DNA of 64,000 nucleotides, taken from Candidatus Melainabacteria bacterium. GTDB lineage: Bacteria > Cyanobacteriota > Vampirovibrionia > Gastranaerophilales > Gastranaerophilaceae. Below are positions 14,722 through 22,841 of the stretch, one piece after another. The position numbers and the translations under genes are program-made. Location of the stretch: the NCBI GenBank assembly GCA_003258735.1, contig QHME01000003.1, forward strand, positions 1-64,000, written 5' to 3'. The notes beneath the pieces were generated by a model. The model was given only the letters and a program-made list of their open reading frames with translations, was not told where the DNA came from and searched no databases. The stretch's first letter is position 1; every line of letters starts with the position of its first letter.

Positions 14722-15147
14722 ATGGCAAAGAAAGTAGTAGGAAAAATCAAGCTTCAAATCGAAGCAGGCAAAGCTAATCCATCACCACCAGTTGGTCCTG
14801 CACTAGGTCAACACGGTGTTAATATCATGGATTTCTGTAAACAATTCAACGCTAAAACTCAAGATAAAGCTGGATACATTATTCCGGTTATCATTGATGT
14901 TTACGAAGATAAAAGCTTTACATTCGTGATTAAATCACCTCCAGCTCCTGTATTGATTAAAAAAGCATTGAACATTCCAAAAGGTTCAGCAGTTCCAAAC
15001 AAAGATAAAGTTGCTGAAATCACAAGAGCACAGTTGGAAGAAATCGCAAAAATCAAAATGAACGATTTGAATGCGACAACAATGGATGCAGCAGTTAAAA
15101 TGATTGCAGGTTCATGCCGTGCAATGGGTGTTACAGTAAAAGATTAA
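14722..15147 (+). CDS. rplK: 50S ribosomal protein L11
   Basis: The 141-residue protein starts at 14722 (AAAAGGAG upstream), giving MAKKVVGKIKLQIEAGKANP, the standard L11 N-terminus; a reading from 14632 only adds leader sequence. It contains the PPVGPALGQHGVNIMDFCK signature and the RNA-binding C-terminal domain. L11 forms the GTPase-associated stalk base on 23S rRNA. Confidence 0.98.
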   Translation: MAKKVVGKIKLQIEAGKANPSPPVGPALGQHGVNIMDFCKQFNAKTQDKAGYIIPVIIDVYEDKSFTFVIKSPPAPVLIKKALNIPKGSAVPNKDKVAEITRAQLEEIAKIKMNDLNATTMDAAVKMIAGSCRAMGVTVKD

Positions 15148-15150
15148 TTA

Positions 15151-15204
15151 ATGGAAGGATGTGCTTGTTAAATACAACAGGCAGGAAACATCCGTGATTA
15201 CCAT
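15151..15204 (+). promoter_or_regulatory. Leader RNA element before rplA (second copy)
   Basis: ATGG...CCAT encloses TGGAAGGAT, a GGATGT/ACATCC stem with an apical hairpin, and CCGTGATTACCA, parallel to the element before rplK. It sits in the 71-base rplK-rplA gap directly upstream of the rplA ribosome binding site. Confidence 0.5.
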
Positions 15205-15218
15205 GAAAGGAAATAAAA

Positions 15219-15941
15219 ATGTCAAAATTAACTAAAAAACAAAAGAAAATGCAGGAAATGCTGGAAGGTTTTGTTCAACCATCTACAGCAGTTGATGCAA
15301 TTAAAAAATTACAAGAAATTTCTAAAGAAGTTTCAAAATTTAACGAAACAGTTGAATGCCACATGCGTTTAGGTATTGATGTTCGTCAAGCAGACCAACA
15401 AATCAGATCAACAGTAGTTTTACCTGCTGGTCTTGGTAAAGAAGTTAAAGTTTGTGTTATCGCTAAGGGTGCTAAAGCTACTGAAGCTACTGAAGCTGGC
15501 GCAGATTTTGCAGGTGCTGAAGAAATCATCGACAAGATTTCTGGCGGTTGGTTTGAATTTGACACATTGATTGCAACTCCTGACTGTATGGGTATGTTGG
15601 GTAAATTAGGTAGAGTATTAGGACCTAAAGGCTTGATGCCAAACCCTAAAACAGGTACAGTTACAATGGACATCGCTAAAGCTGTTAAAGATGCTAAAGC
15701 TGGTAAAGTTGAATATAGAGCCGATAAACAAGGTATGATTCACTGCCCTATCGGTAAAATTCAATTTGCTGAAGCTGACTTAATCAAAAACTATGCTACA
15801 TTAGCAGATGCAATTATCAAGGCTAAACCTGCATCAGCTAAAGGTACATTTGTTAAATCAGTATACCTATCAACTACTATGGGACCTGGTATCAAACTAG
15901 ACCCAAAAGTATTTGCAGCTGAAGTTAAAGAATTAGTTTAA
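15219..15941 (+). CDS. rplA: 50S ribosomal protein L1
   Basis: The 240-residue length is normal. It carries the L1 signature around LGRVLGPKGLMPNPKTGTVT and the C-terminal KGTFVKSVYLSTTMGPGIKLD. L1 forms the mobile 23S stalk at the E site and in many bacteria represses its own operon by binding a leader that mimics its rRNA site. AAAGGA precedes the ATG. The operon ends here at a strong terminator; rplJ and rplL do not follow. Confidence 0.98.
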   Translation: MSKLTKKQKKMQEMLEGFVQPSTAVDAIKKLQEISKEVSKFNETVECHMRLGIDVRQADQQIRSTVVLPAGLGKEVKVCVIAKGAKATEATEAGADFAGAEEIIDKISGGWFEFDTLIATPDCMGMLGKLGRVLGPKGLMPNPKTGTVTMDIAKAVKDAKAGKVEYRADKQGMIHCPIGKIQFAEADLIKNYATLADAIIKAKPASAKGTFVKSVYLSTTMGPGIKLDPKVFAAEVKELV

Positions 15942-15959
15942 TTAACTAATTAAGCAAGA

Positions 15960-16001
15960 TAAAAAGAGTGGCTCAGGATTTCATCCTGAGCCACTCTTTT
16001 T
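15960..16001. terminator. Strong bidirectional terminator after rplA
   Basis: A perfect stem GAGTGGCTCAGGAT/ATCCTGAGCCACTC with a TTC loop, flanked by A5 and T5 runs. Confidence 0.95.
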
Positions 16002-16034
16002 ATACCTGACAAAACATATTACTGATTGAAAAAA

Positions 16035-16066
16035 GTAGTGTGGGCAAAATGAAATGTGCCCACCAC
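16035..16066. repeat. Dispersed palindrome family A, copy 1
   Basis: AGTGTGGGC...TGTGCCCACCACT, an imperfect inverted repeat of the GTGGGG/CCCCAC family, just downstream of the 16079-16525 gene. Confidence 0.6.
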
Positions 16067-16078
16067 TATACTTTAAAT

Positions 16079-16525
16079 TTAGAAAGAAAAGATGTCATTC
16101 AAACCTTGTTCCAATGCATCATACGGATTTGTTTGAGTCGGATTGTAATACTCATTACCGCCCAAAGATAAGTTATCACCTGCATAAGAATTTCTATGGA
16201 GTGGAGATTCAGTACCATCAAATCTAACTATTGTAGATTTTTTATTACCGTTAATCTCGGTGAAGACACCATTTTCAGCCCACGGATTTTGATTTAATTC
16301 ATAACGTCCTTTTTCAATTTTACCATTTGCAGCACGTTTCCAAGATACAAGCTCATCTTGATTATATAATTTTGTCCATTTTACGCCATTTGCGGTTTCA
16401 CCTGTTTTTGCAACAATTTTTTCTCCACCCAAATTAAAAACTCTAGTTGAAACTTTCGGAGTTTTTAATCTTCCCATACGTTGAAGAATTTCTGCTGCCC
16501 CAATACGTCCAAAAGTCAATGCCAT
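16079..16525 (-). CDS. Hypothetical protein under a TCATA-repeat promoter
   Basis: A 148-residue soluble protein not recognised by family. It begins MALTFGRIGAAEILQRMGRL, has no signal peptide or membrane span, is rich in Asn, Lys and Gly, and has a KWTKLYNQDELVSWKRAANG segment that could be a small beta-rich module. Its ribosome binding site is weak (AAAGG 13 bases from the ATG). Its interest lies upstream: a five-copy TCATA tract and a -10 element identical to those of the 516-1472 gene, suggesting the two are co-regulated although their proteins are unrelated. Confidence 0.75.
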   Translation of the reverse strand: MALTFGRIGAAEILQRMGRLKTPKVSTRVFNLGGEKIVAKTGETANGVKWTKLYNQDELVSWKRAANGKIEKGRYELNQNPWAENGVFTEINGNKKSTIVRFDGTESPLHRNSYAGDNLSLGGNEYYNPTQTNPYDALEQGLNDIFSF

Positions 16526-16615
16526 AGTCTAATACCAACCTTTCTGTTTTCTACTTATAACCCTTACATAGTTAAAAAGGGTTTGTAGACAAAAAAATTG
16601 CTCGACCCCACCACA

Positions 16616-16640
16616 TCATATCATATCATATCATATCATA
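16616..16640. repeat. Pentanucleotide tract, five perfect TCATA copies
   Basis: Same unit and same placement as at 1563-1597 (seven copies): directly downstream, on the minus strand, of an identical TATAAT block. Confidence 0.95.
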
Positions 16641-16644
16641 AAGG

Positions 16645-16661
16645 GCATTATAGTTGAGTTT
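16645..16661 (-). promoter_or_regulatory. Promoter element shared with 1602-1618
   Basis: GCATTATAGTTGAGTTT, identical to the upstream copy, gives TATAAT on the minus strand (16647-16652). The 5' untranslated region of the 16525 gene would be about 115 bases and includes an AACCCTT/AAGGGTT hairpin. Confidence 0.6.
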
Positions 16662-16705
16662 GAGCAACTCTAAATTCAAATTTACAAAATTTAACAATTA
16701 AGATT

Positions 16706-16731
16706 TGTGGGGACGCTACGCTTTCCCCACA
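16706..16731. repeat. Dispersed palindrome family A, copy 2
   Basis: TGTGGGGA-CGCTACGCTT-TCCCCACA, perfect 8-bp arms, between the 16079-16525 promoter and the end of the 16758-17291 gene. Confidence 0.75.
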
Positions 16732-16757
16732 CTACAATTTACACAATTTCTCAAAAT

Positions 16758-17291
16758 CTAATCAATGCCAATGTAACGATTTTTCAATTTGATATCATCA
16801 CGATTGAACAAACTTGTAATATATTTATCAATATAATCATCCACACGAGATTCGATTTTCGTATTTTTATCACGCATAGAATCATAAGTTTTACTAGAAG
16901 CACTACCATAAGGAGTTATTGTTGCTCGCTCATACGTATAATCAGAAGGTTTTTGACGATTGATTAAAATTCTATCAATATATTTATCCCCCTCTACTTC
17001 CATCAAAATAGTATTTTTATACTGATGATAAACAGGTCTCATAGTAACCAAATTTCCATCATGTCCGGCAACAAGATATTTGGGAGCTTCCATTATATCT
17101 CCATTTTTGCGTTTTGCAGCCCATTCTTCTTCAATTAAATAGCTTAATTTTTTCACCAATTTTGAAGATTTTGCAGAAATACCATTTTCTGCCAATACGC
17201 TTGCCATCAATGCCTCTGCGCGAGTTCGACCGGTAAATTTTACAAAATTATTGCTGTTATAATTATTTGTTGATACTGAATTTATATTCAT
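16758..17291 (-). CDS. Hypothetical protein with N-terminal FTGR motif
   Basis: A 177-residue protein, not recognised. The N-terminus is a low-complexity Asn/Ser stretch ending NNFVKFTGRTRAEA, followed by a basic helical region (KSSKLVKKLSYLIEEEWAAKRKNG) and a mixed C-terminal part; no membrane span or signal peptide. The F-[KT]-G-x-R motif after a short polar N-terminus also opens the giant protein at 48103 (LASFKGTR), so it may be a lineage-specific tag. GGAGG precedes the ATG. Confidence 0.8.
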   Translation of the reverse strand: MNINSVSTNNYNSNNFVKFTGRTRAEALMASVLAENGISAKSSKLVKKLSYLIEEEWAAKRKNGDIMEAPKYLVAGHDGNLVTMRPVYHQYKNTILMEVEGDKYIDRILINRQKPSDYTYERATITPYGSASSKTYDSMRDKNTKIESRVDDYIDKYITSLFNRDDIKLKNRYIGID

Positions 17292-17351
17292 TTAAACCTC
17301 CAACTATAATAAACCCTGTAAAAATATTTTTTGTCATCATAAAATAAAAAA

Positions 17352-17386
17352 GACAGACTTATAATAAGTCTGCCTTCTTTATACAA
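17352..17386 (-). terminator. Terminator of the agcS-ACT operon
   Basis: On the minus strand GGCAGACTTA/TAAGTCTGTC with a TTA loop, followed by TTTTTTATTTT. Confidence 0.9.
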
Positions 17387-17397
17387 TTTTTCATAAG

Positions 17398-17673
17398 TTA
17401 AATTTTATGCATATTATCTACAATTTCTTTTTTCTGAACCCAGATTTCCATACCCATTTCATCGCCACATTTAACCAAAGATTCTTTGATTTGTTTAAAT
17501 GAATATTGAGATTTTTCGATATCGCAAAGCATAAACATTACAAAATGACCTTGCATTAGAGTTTGTTTAATATCTTCAATATTAACTTCGTTTTGCGCAA
17601 GCACAGTCGTAACTTTAGCTACAATACCAACTTTATCTATACCAGAAACTGTAACAATAATTTGGTCTGACAT
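17398..17673 (-). CDS. ACT domain protein (UPF0237-like)
   Basis: The 91 residues form a single ACT fold: IIVTVSGIDKVGIVAKVTTVLAQNEVNIEDI is the beta1-alpha1-beta2 ligand-binding half. Stand-alone ACT proteins of this group are small amino-acid sensors, usually next to a DUF711 gene; no such partner is here. Instead it begins 2 bases after the stop of the AGCS symporter gene and shares its terminator, which suggests sensing of the transported amino acid (inference). Confidence 0.9.
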   Translation of the reverse strand: MSDQIIVTVSGIDKVGIVAKVTTVLAQNEVNIEDIKQTLMQGHFVMFMLCDIEKSQYSFKQIKESLVKCGDEMGMEIWVQKKEIVDNMHKI

Positions 17674-17675
17674 AA

Positions 17676-19265
17676 TTATTTACCCTCCACTGAAACTTCT
17701 TCTGTTGCAAGCGGTGATGATACCATTTCTTGTTCAGCCTCTGCAATCCACGCTTTATTCACCAATTTTCCAACTTTATATCTTTGACAATAAGCTTTCA
17801 AATCTTTCTTAACTTCAGGAGCCAAGATATACATTGCAATAATATTTGGAACAGACATTGCAATCATCATCGCATCAGTGATATTGATAACGGATGTTAC
17901 ATTCATAACTGAACCGATTACGATAAATGCGCAGTATAGAAATTGGAAAGTCAAAGTTCTTTTTTTGCCTTCACCAACCAAATAGTTCCAAGATTTTTGT
18001 CCATAATATGCCCAAGCCAACAATGTTGATAATGCATAAAGAAGAACAATTGCCGCTAACAATTTAGGGAAGAATGGAATTACTGATTGAATTGCGCTTG
18101 ATGTCATTTCAACACCTGATGTTGAACCTGCAAAATCTTTATAAACACCTGTAATAACAATCGTTACAGCTGTCAATGTACACATAAAACCTGTCATAAA
18201 AGGTTCCATCAAAGAAACAAAACCTTGTGAAATAGGTTCATGCGTCTTTACTGTAGCATAAGCAATAGGTGCTGAACCTGTACCAGCCTCATTTGTTTGA
18301 ACAGAACGTCTCAAACCCATAATCATTGCGACAAACATACCACCATATATTGATTCCGGATGGAATGCCTCTTTTACAATAATTACACAAGCATGAGGTA
18401 ATGCTTTAATATTAAACAAAATTACAGCCAAAGCTGAGAATAAATATACAAAAATTTTCAAAGGAACGATTTTTTCAGTAACTTTTACAATACCTTTGAT
18501 ACCACCAATAATAATCATACCTACAACAATAGCCATCAATAAACCAATTACCCAGTGGAAGTGAGCCAAGACACTGTGCTCGCCACCTGTAACGTTAATA
18601 AACTGGTGAGCAGCTTGGTTGATTTGAATCATATTACCGCCTGTAATACCACCACAAATACAAAGTACTGCAAAAATTACAGCTAAAGGCTGTCCTAACC
18701 ATCTCAATTTTTTACGAGTCAAGCCATGCGCCATATAATGCATTGGACCACCGGAAATTGTGCCGTCTAAGTTAAACCTTCTGTATTTTACAGCAAGAGC
18801 AGCCTCAACAAATTTTAAAGACATACCCAAGATAGAACCAACTATTACCCAAAAAGCAGCCCCAGGACCACCCATAGAAATAGCAATTGCAACTCCTGCA
18901 ATACTTCCCATACCGATAGTACCTGACAATGCGGTCATCAATGCTTGGAATGATGAAACTTCACCACTGCCATCATCATTTGCACCTTGCTCTTTGCTTG
19001 GCTTAAAAATACTATGAATGGAATGCATGAATCCCCAGATAGGGATACCTTTCAAATATATGGTAAAGAACAAACCTGCAATTAAAATCCAAAAAATAAT
19101 TATCGGAATTTCTGCACCGAAAATTTTTATGGGATAAAAAATTATATCCGCGACAGCATTGGAAACAGGTGCAATATGCTTGTCCATAAACGCATCTAAA
19201 TTCATAGCGTTAGCACTCTGAACACTGAATAAAAGTGCTGTCAAAAATGTCATAAATTTCTTCAT
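17676..19265 (-). CDS. Sodium:alanine/glycine symporter (AGCS family)
   Basis: A 529-residue inner-membrane symporter with about ten membrane spans. AGCS hallmarks are visible: FQALMTALSGTIGMGSIAGVA and AISMGGPGAAFW, then NEAGTGSAPIAYA and AWAYYGQKSWNYLVG. The family takes up alanine or glycine with Na+. The N-terminus (MKKFMTFLTALLFSVQSANA) looks like a cleavable signal peptide placed before the usual first segment, an extension not typical of the family. Coupled to a downstream ACT protein. Confidence 0.93.
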   Translation of the reverse strand: MKKFMTFLTALLFSVQSANAMNLDAFMDKHIAPVSNAVADIIFYPIKIFGAEIPIIIFWILIAGLFFTIYLKGIPIWGFMHSIHSIFKPSKEQGANDDGSGEVSSFQALMTALSGTIGMGSIAGVAIAISMGGPGAAFWVIVGSILGMSLKFVEAALAVKYRRFNLDGTISGGPMHYMAHGLTRKKLRWLGQPLAVIFAVLCICGGITGGNMIQINQAAHQFINVTGGEHSVLAHFHWVIGLLMAIVVGMIIIGGIKGIVKVTEKIVPLKIFVYLFSALAVILFNIKALPHACVIIVKEAFHPESIYGGMFVAMIMGLRRSVQTNEAGTGSAPIAYATVKTHEPISQGFVSLMEPFMTGFMCTLTAVTIVITGVYKDFAGSTSGVEMTSSAIQSVIPFFPKLLAAIVLLYALSTLLAWAYYGQKSWNYLVGEGKKRTLTFQFLYCAFIVIGSVMNVTSVINITDAMMIAMSVPNIIAMYILAPEVKKDLKAYCQRYKVGKLVNKAWIAEAEQEMVSSPLATEEVSVEGK

Positions 19266-19340
19266 CTCTTAGTTAATCCTTTCAACTTATAAAAAGGTCA
19301 AGTTCCCAATTTGGGGTAATTCCAACCAAATTCTACTAAT

Positions 19341-19397
19341 AGTATAGCAAAAACATGAAAAACAGGGCTATTTTATGTAACTAAGTGTAACATAAAC
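19341..19397 (-). promoter_or_regulatory. Two possible -10 promoters of the symporter operon
   Basis: Nearer: TGCTATACT (19341-19349), an extended -10 about 80 bases before the ATG. Further: GTTTATGTTACACTT (about 19383-19397), exactly the secA -10 region. Confidence 0.5.
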
Positions 19398-19433
19398 CGC
19401 CAAAGACAAGAAATATGCCGACATTTTGCCATC

Positions 19434-19461
19434 TTGTTTCTGAATATTTCAATGATACAAT
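19434..19461 (+). promoter_or_regulatory. Promoter of the GH57 gene
   Basis: TTGTTT (19434-19439), 16-bp spacer, TACAAT (19456-19461) with TGA extension. Confidence 0.65.
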
Positions 19462-19484
19462 ATAAATATAAGGGTTAAGAATCT

Positions 19485-21752
19485 ATGATAAGTCAATCTA
19501 AAAAATTATCAATAGCTTTTTACTGGCACATGCACCAGCCGGTTTATCAACTATCACCGACCGGTGATTTTTTGATGCCTTGGGTAAGACTACATGCAGT
19601 AAAAGACTACCTTGATATGGCATTATGGGCAAAAAAATTTGATAAGTTAAAACTAAATTTTAACTTTGTTCCCGTATTAATAAACGCAATTATCAATTAT
19701 GGCGAAAATGAAGCCCATGACATCCATTCAAGATTGACTATCACACCACAAGATGAATTGACAAATGAAGATAAAATATTTATTTTAAATAACTTTTTTG
19801 ACGCAAACTATCAAACAATGATTCTCGCAAATCCTGAGTATCACAGATTATACCAAATTGTGCAGTCTTCAGGCACAGAGGATACCTCAATATTTTCAAA
19901 CCAAGAATACGCAGATTTAATGGCACTATTCAATTTGGCTTGGATTGACCCATCATTCAAAACTTCAAACTCTGAACTAAAAAAATTGGTTAAAAAAGGA
20001 AAAAATTACACACTTGAAGATAGAATTGCAATAATTCAAATTCAACGTGATATTATTAAAAAAATCATTCCAACAATTAGAAAATTAATCGAAAAAAATA
20101 AAATTGAAATCACTACAAGTCCTTATTATCACCCAATTTTACCAATTTTACTTGATTATAAAAATATCAAAAAAAATTCATCACCGGCTAACGATTTACA
20201 AGACTTAAAAACAGATTTAGATGCAAAAATGCAAACAAAAATGGCACTCGACCGTATTGAAGAAGTCTTTGGAAAACGTCCGCGCGGAGTTTGGCCATCA
20301 GAACAATGTGTGAGTGCTAAAACACTTGAAATGCTTAGCAGTCTAGGGGTTGAGTGGTCACTTTCAGATGAAGGTATCTTGGCAAATTCTATTAATTTTG
20401 AATTTGAACACGATTTCAAAGGTTATATTAAAGAACCTTACCACTTGTTAAAAACTTACAAGTATAAAACAAGCACATCAGATTTAAAAATGGTATTCAG
20501 AGAGTCTACAATCCCTAATTTGATTGGATTTGAATACCAAAACCACAATCCGATTGCAACCGCAAACGATTTATATGACAGAATCAAAGTTTTACAAAGC
20601 AAGATTTTATCATCCCCTGATAACGAACATCTTTTGACAATCGCACTAGATGGCGAAAACTGTTGGGAAAATTACCTTGAAGACGGTGCATCTTTCTTGA
20701 AAACTTTATACACTCTAATAACAGAAGATGATTCACTGGAAACCGTTTTGCTTAGCGATTATTTAGAAAAGACTAAAGAAGATAAACTTTTGCCAAAAAT
20801 CGCATCAGGCTCTTGGATAAACAGAAATTTTAAATTGTGGATTGATGAGCCTGTAAAAGATATTGCTTGGACATATTTGAAACGAGTAAGACAAGATTTT
20901 GCAAACTTTGTAAAACGCGAACCGCTAAATCCAAACATAGAACTTGCACGTAGAGAATTATTTATTTGCGAAGGCAGTGACTGGTTTTGGTGGTATGGCG
21001 AACCAAACGACTCAGGGCGAGACAATATTTTTGACTTCTTATTCAGAACTCACTTAAAAAATGTCTACAGGTATCTTGATTTAGACACACCGAAATATCT
21101 TGATGACCCATTATCAGATATTTCGACATCTAAACCTTCAAAATATCCAAAATCATTAATTACACCTAATATTAACGGTAAAAACGTAGTCGATGAAGAC
21201 GACGAATGGAACAATGCAGGATACATTGAAATTCCTGACGGTCCGGTTTTGCGTGAATCAAAATTATTTGACAAAATTCGATTTGGAAATGACCAAAATA
21301 ATTTCTACCTAAAATTCCATTTGAACAAATATATTAAAGAAAATTTGGAACTTTCTAAACGAACATACCAAATGTATATTTATACACGAAAAGCAAGTCA
21401 TAGACAGGATTTGTCACCAGTTAGATTAATCAACAAAACTAAAAACATCACACCAGTTTCAATGGAAAAATTCCACAACGAAATTCAAATTGCAATCAGG
21501 AACAACAAATTGCAACTACTTAGAATAATAAAAGCTATCCCCGGAGATATGTGGGTTCTTGAGATGTCTAAATCAATTGAAGCCGTATATGACGAAGTTT
21601 TAGATTTAAAAATTCCGTTTGACATTTTGGGAATAAAAAGCGGTGAAACATTAGAATTTTTGTTCATAAACGCAAATTATGGTGTCAAAGACTTTTACAT
21701 TCCAAATGAAACGGTTTTGAGCGTAACACGCTCTGCACTTGTAAAAAAATAG
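19485..21752 (+). CDS. Glycoside hydrolase family 57 (amylase-type)
   Basis: A 755-residue cytoplasmic enzyme (no signal peptide). The GH57 barrel opens with SIAFYWHMHQPVYQ; GVWPSEQCVS supplies the likely nucleophile (Glu273) and LTIALDGENCWENY the likely acid/base (Asp389), at spacing usual for the family, followed by GSWINRNFKLWIDEP and EGSDWFWWYGEPNDSGRDN. The last 180 residues look like a beta-sandwich accessory domain. GH57 members act on alpha-glucans such as glycogen or maltodextrin as amylases, glucanotransferases or branching enzymes; which one cannot be told from sequence alone. Monocistronic, own promoter, AAGGG upstream. Confidence 0.92.
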   Translation: MISQSKKLSIAFYWHMHQPVYQLSPTGDFLMPWVRLHAVKDYLDMALWAKKFDKLKLNFNFVPVLINAIINYGENEAHDIHSRLTITPQDELTNEDKIFILNNFFDANYQTMILANPEYHRLYQIVQSSGTEDTSIFSNQEYADLMALFNLAWIDPSFKTSNSELKKLVKKGKNYTLEDRIAIIQIQRDIIKKIIPTIRKLIEKNKIEITTSPYYHPILPILLDYKNIKKNSSPANDLQDLKTDLDAKMQTKMALDRIEEVFGKRPRGVWPSEQCVSAKTLEMLSSLGVEWSLSDEGILANSINFEFEHDFKGYIKEPYHLLKTYKYKTSTSDLKMVFRESTIPNLIGFEYQNHNPIATANDLYDRIKVLQSKILSSPDNEHLLTIALDGENCWENYLEDGASFLKTLYTLITEDDSLETVLLSDYLEKTKEDKLLPKIASGSWINRNFKLWIDEPVKDIAWTYLKRVRQDFANFVKREPLNPNIELARRELFICEGSDWFWWYGEPNDSGRDNIFDFLFRTHLKNVYRYLDLDTPKYLDDPLSDISTSKPSKYPKSLITPNINGKNVVDEDDEWNNAGYIEIPDGPVLRESKLFDKIRFGNDQNNFYLKFHLNKYIKENLELSKRTYQMYIYTRKASHRQDLSPVRLINKTKNITPVSMEKFHNEIQIAIRNNKLQLLRIIKAIPGDMWVLEMSKSIEAVYDEVLDLKIPFDILGIKSGETLEFLFINANYGVKDFYIPNETVLSVTRSALVKK

Positions 21753-21761
21753 ACATTCAAG

Positions 21762-21839
21762 TTACAGTGCACGCGCCAATAATTCTTTAGAAATTTCGCC
21801 AATAGCCAAAATTTGAAGTGTTACTAAGACAATCCCCAT
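21762..21839 (-). CDS. Putative 25-residue hydrophobic small protein
   Basis: ATG...TAA encoding a 25-residue peptide with a hydrophobic first half (MGIVLVTLQILAIGEIS) and a short charged tail (KELLARAL). A strong ribosome binding site AAAGGGGA lies 7 bases upstream, the main reason for calling it. No family known to me; could be a small membrane-associated peptide. It lies alone between the convergent ends of the GH57 and nadC genes. Confidence 0.45.
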   Translation of the reverse strand: MGIVLVTLQILAIGEISKELLARAL

Positions 21840-21956
21840 TATAAAATCCCCTTTGTTACATGAGAATAAAGGTATTTTTCACACTAAAATTGCTATTTTG
21901 TAAAGTTTTGTGATGATGAAATTCGGAACAGCGAATTTTGGCAAGGTTACGTCCTC

Positions 21957-21980
21957 GATTTGGTAAAGCCGACCTACATT
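21957..21980. repeat. Dispersed palindrome family B, degenerate copy 2
   Basis: TTTGGTAAAGCCGACCTA keeps the right half of the family; the left half (CTCGA) has decayed. Confidence 0.5.
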
Positions 21981-22010
21981 ATTATATGCCGTTCTTATCT
22001 TCAACTATAC

Positions 22011-22841
22011 CTACATATCTAAAGCAATATCAAGAGTTGGAGCTTTAGCAACAATTGCACTTGAGGAAATTATGTCCACACCACATTCTGCAATAGCGCG
22101 AACTGTCTCTAATCGAACATTACCACTAGCCTCGACAATTGCGCGATGGTCAATCAATTTAACTGCCTCTTTCATTTCATCCAACGACATATTATCAAGC
22201 ATAATGATATCAACCCCCAAAGGCAAAGCCTCTTTTATTTGGTCGATTGTATCACACTCTAGTTCAACCTTATGTGCATGTGACAAATTCGCCTTAACCA
22301 TTTTTACCGCATTTGTCACTGAACCTGCAACCTGAATGTGATTATCTTTAATCATCGCACAATCAGAAAGATTAAATCTATGCAAAGCTCCACCACCAAT
22401 TTTTACTGAATATTTTTCAAATGCTCTAAAGTTTGGAGTGGTTTTTCTTGTATCAACGATTTTGCAAGGCAAATCACCAATTGCCTGTTGGTATTTGTGA
22501 GTTTCTGTCGCAATTCCACTCATTCTTTGGATATAATTTAGAGAAACTCTTTCACCAAGCAGCAAATATTTTCCTGCCCCATGTAGAGTTGCAAGAACAT
22601 CGCCCTTTTTTATTTTGTCACCATCTTTAAAATGTAAATCCACTTGAACTTTGTCTGATAAAACTCTAAACACAGTCTTAAAAACTTCAAGTCCACAAAT
22701 AATACCTTCACAGCGAGAAACCAAAGATGCTGTAAAAATTTTATCTTCGCCTACAATACTTTCAGTTGTAACATCACCAAATCCGATATCTTCCATCAAA
22801 GCAGATTTAACATGGTCTTCTACATAAAAATTACTTAGCAA
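22011..22841 (-). CDS. nadC: Nicotinate-nucleotide pyrophosphorylase (carboxylating)
   Basis: Quinolinate phosphoribosyltransferase: converts quinolinate and PRPP to nicotinate mononucleotide, CO2 and PPi. The 276 residues include DTRKTTPNFRAFEKYSVKIGGG, HRFNLSDCAMIKDNH and the barrel motif EASGNVRLET. Start is TTG at 22841, overlapping the nadB end by 11 bases, with GGAGA inside nadB as ribosome binding site. It forms a nadB-nadC operon; nadA (quinolinate synthase) is not in the window. Confidence 0.97.
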   Translation of the reverse strand: MLSNFYVEDHVKSALMEDIGFGDVTTESIVGEDKIFTASLVSRCEGIICGLEVFKTVFRVLSDKVQVDLHFKDGDKIKKGDVLATLHGAGKYLLLGERVSLNYIQRMSGIATETHKYQQAIGDLPCKIVDTRKTTPNFRAFEKYSVKIGGGALHRFNLSDCAMIKDNHIQVAGSVTNAVKMVKANLSHAHKVELECDTIDQIKEALPLGVDIIMLDNMSLDEMKEAVKLIDHRAIVEASGNVRLETVRAIAECGVDIISSSAIVAKAPTLDIALDM

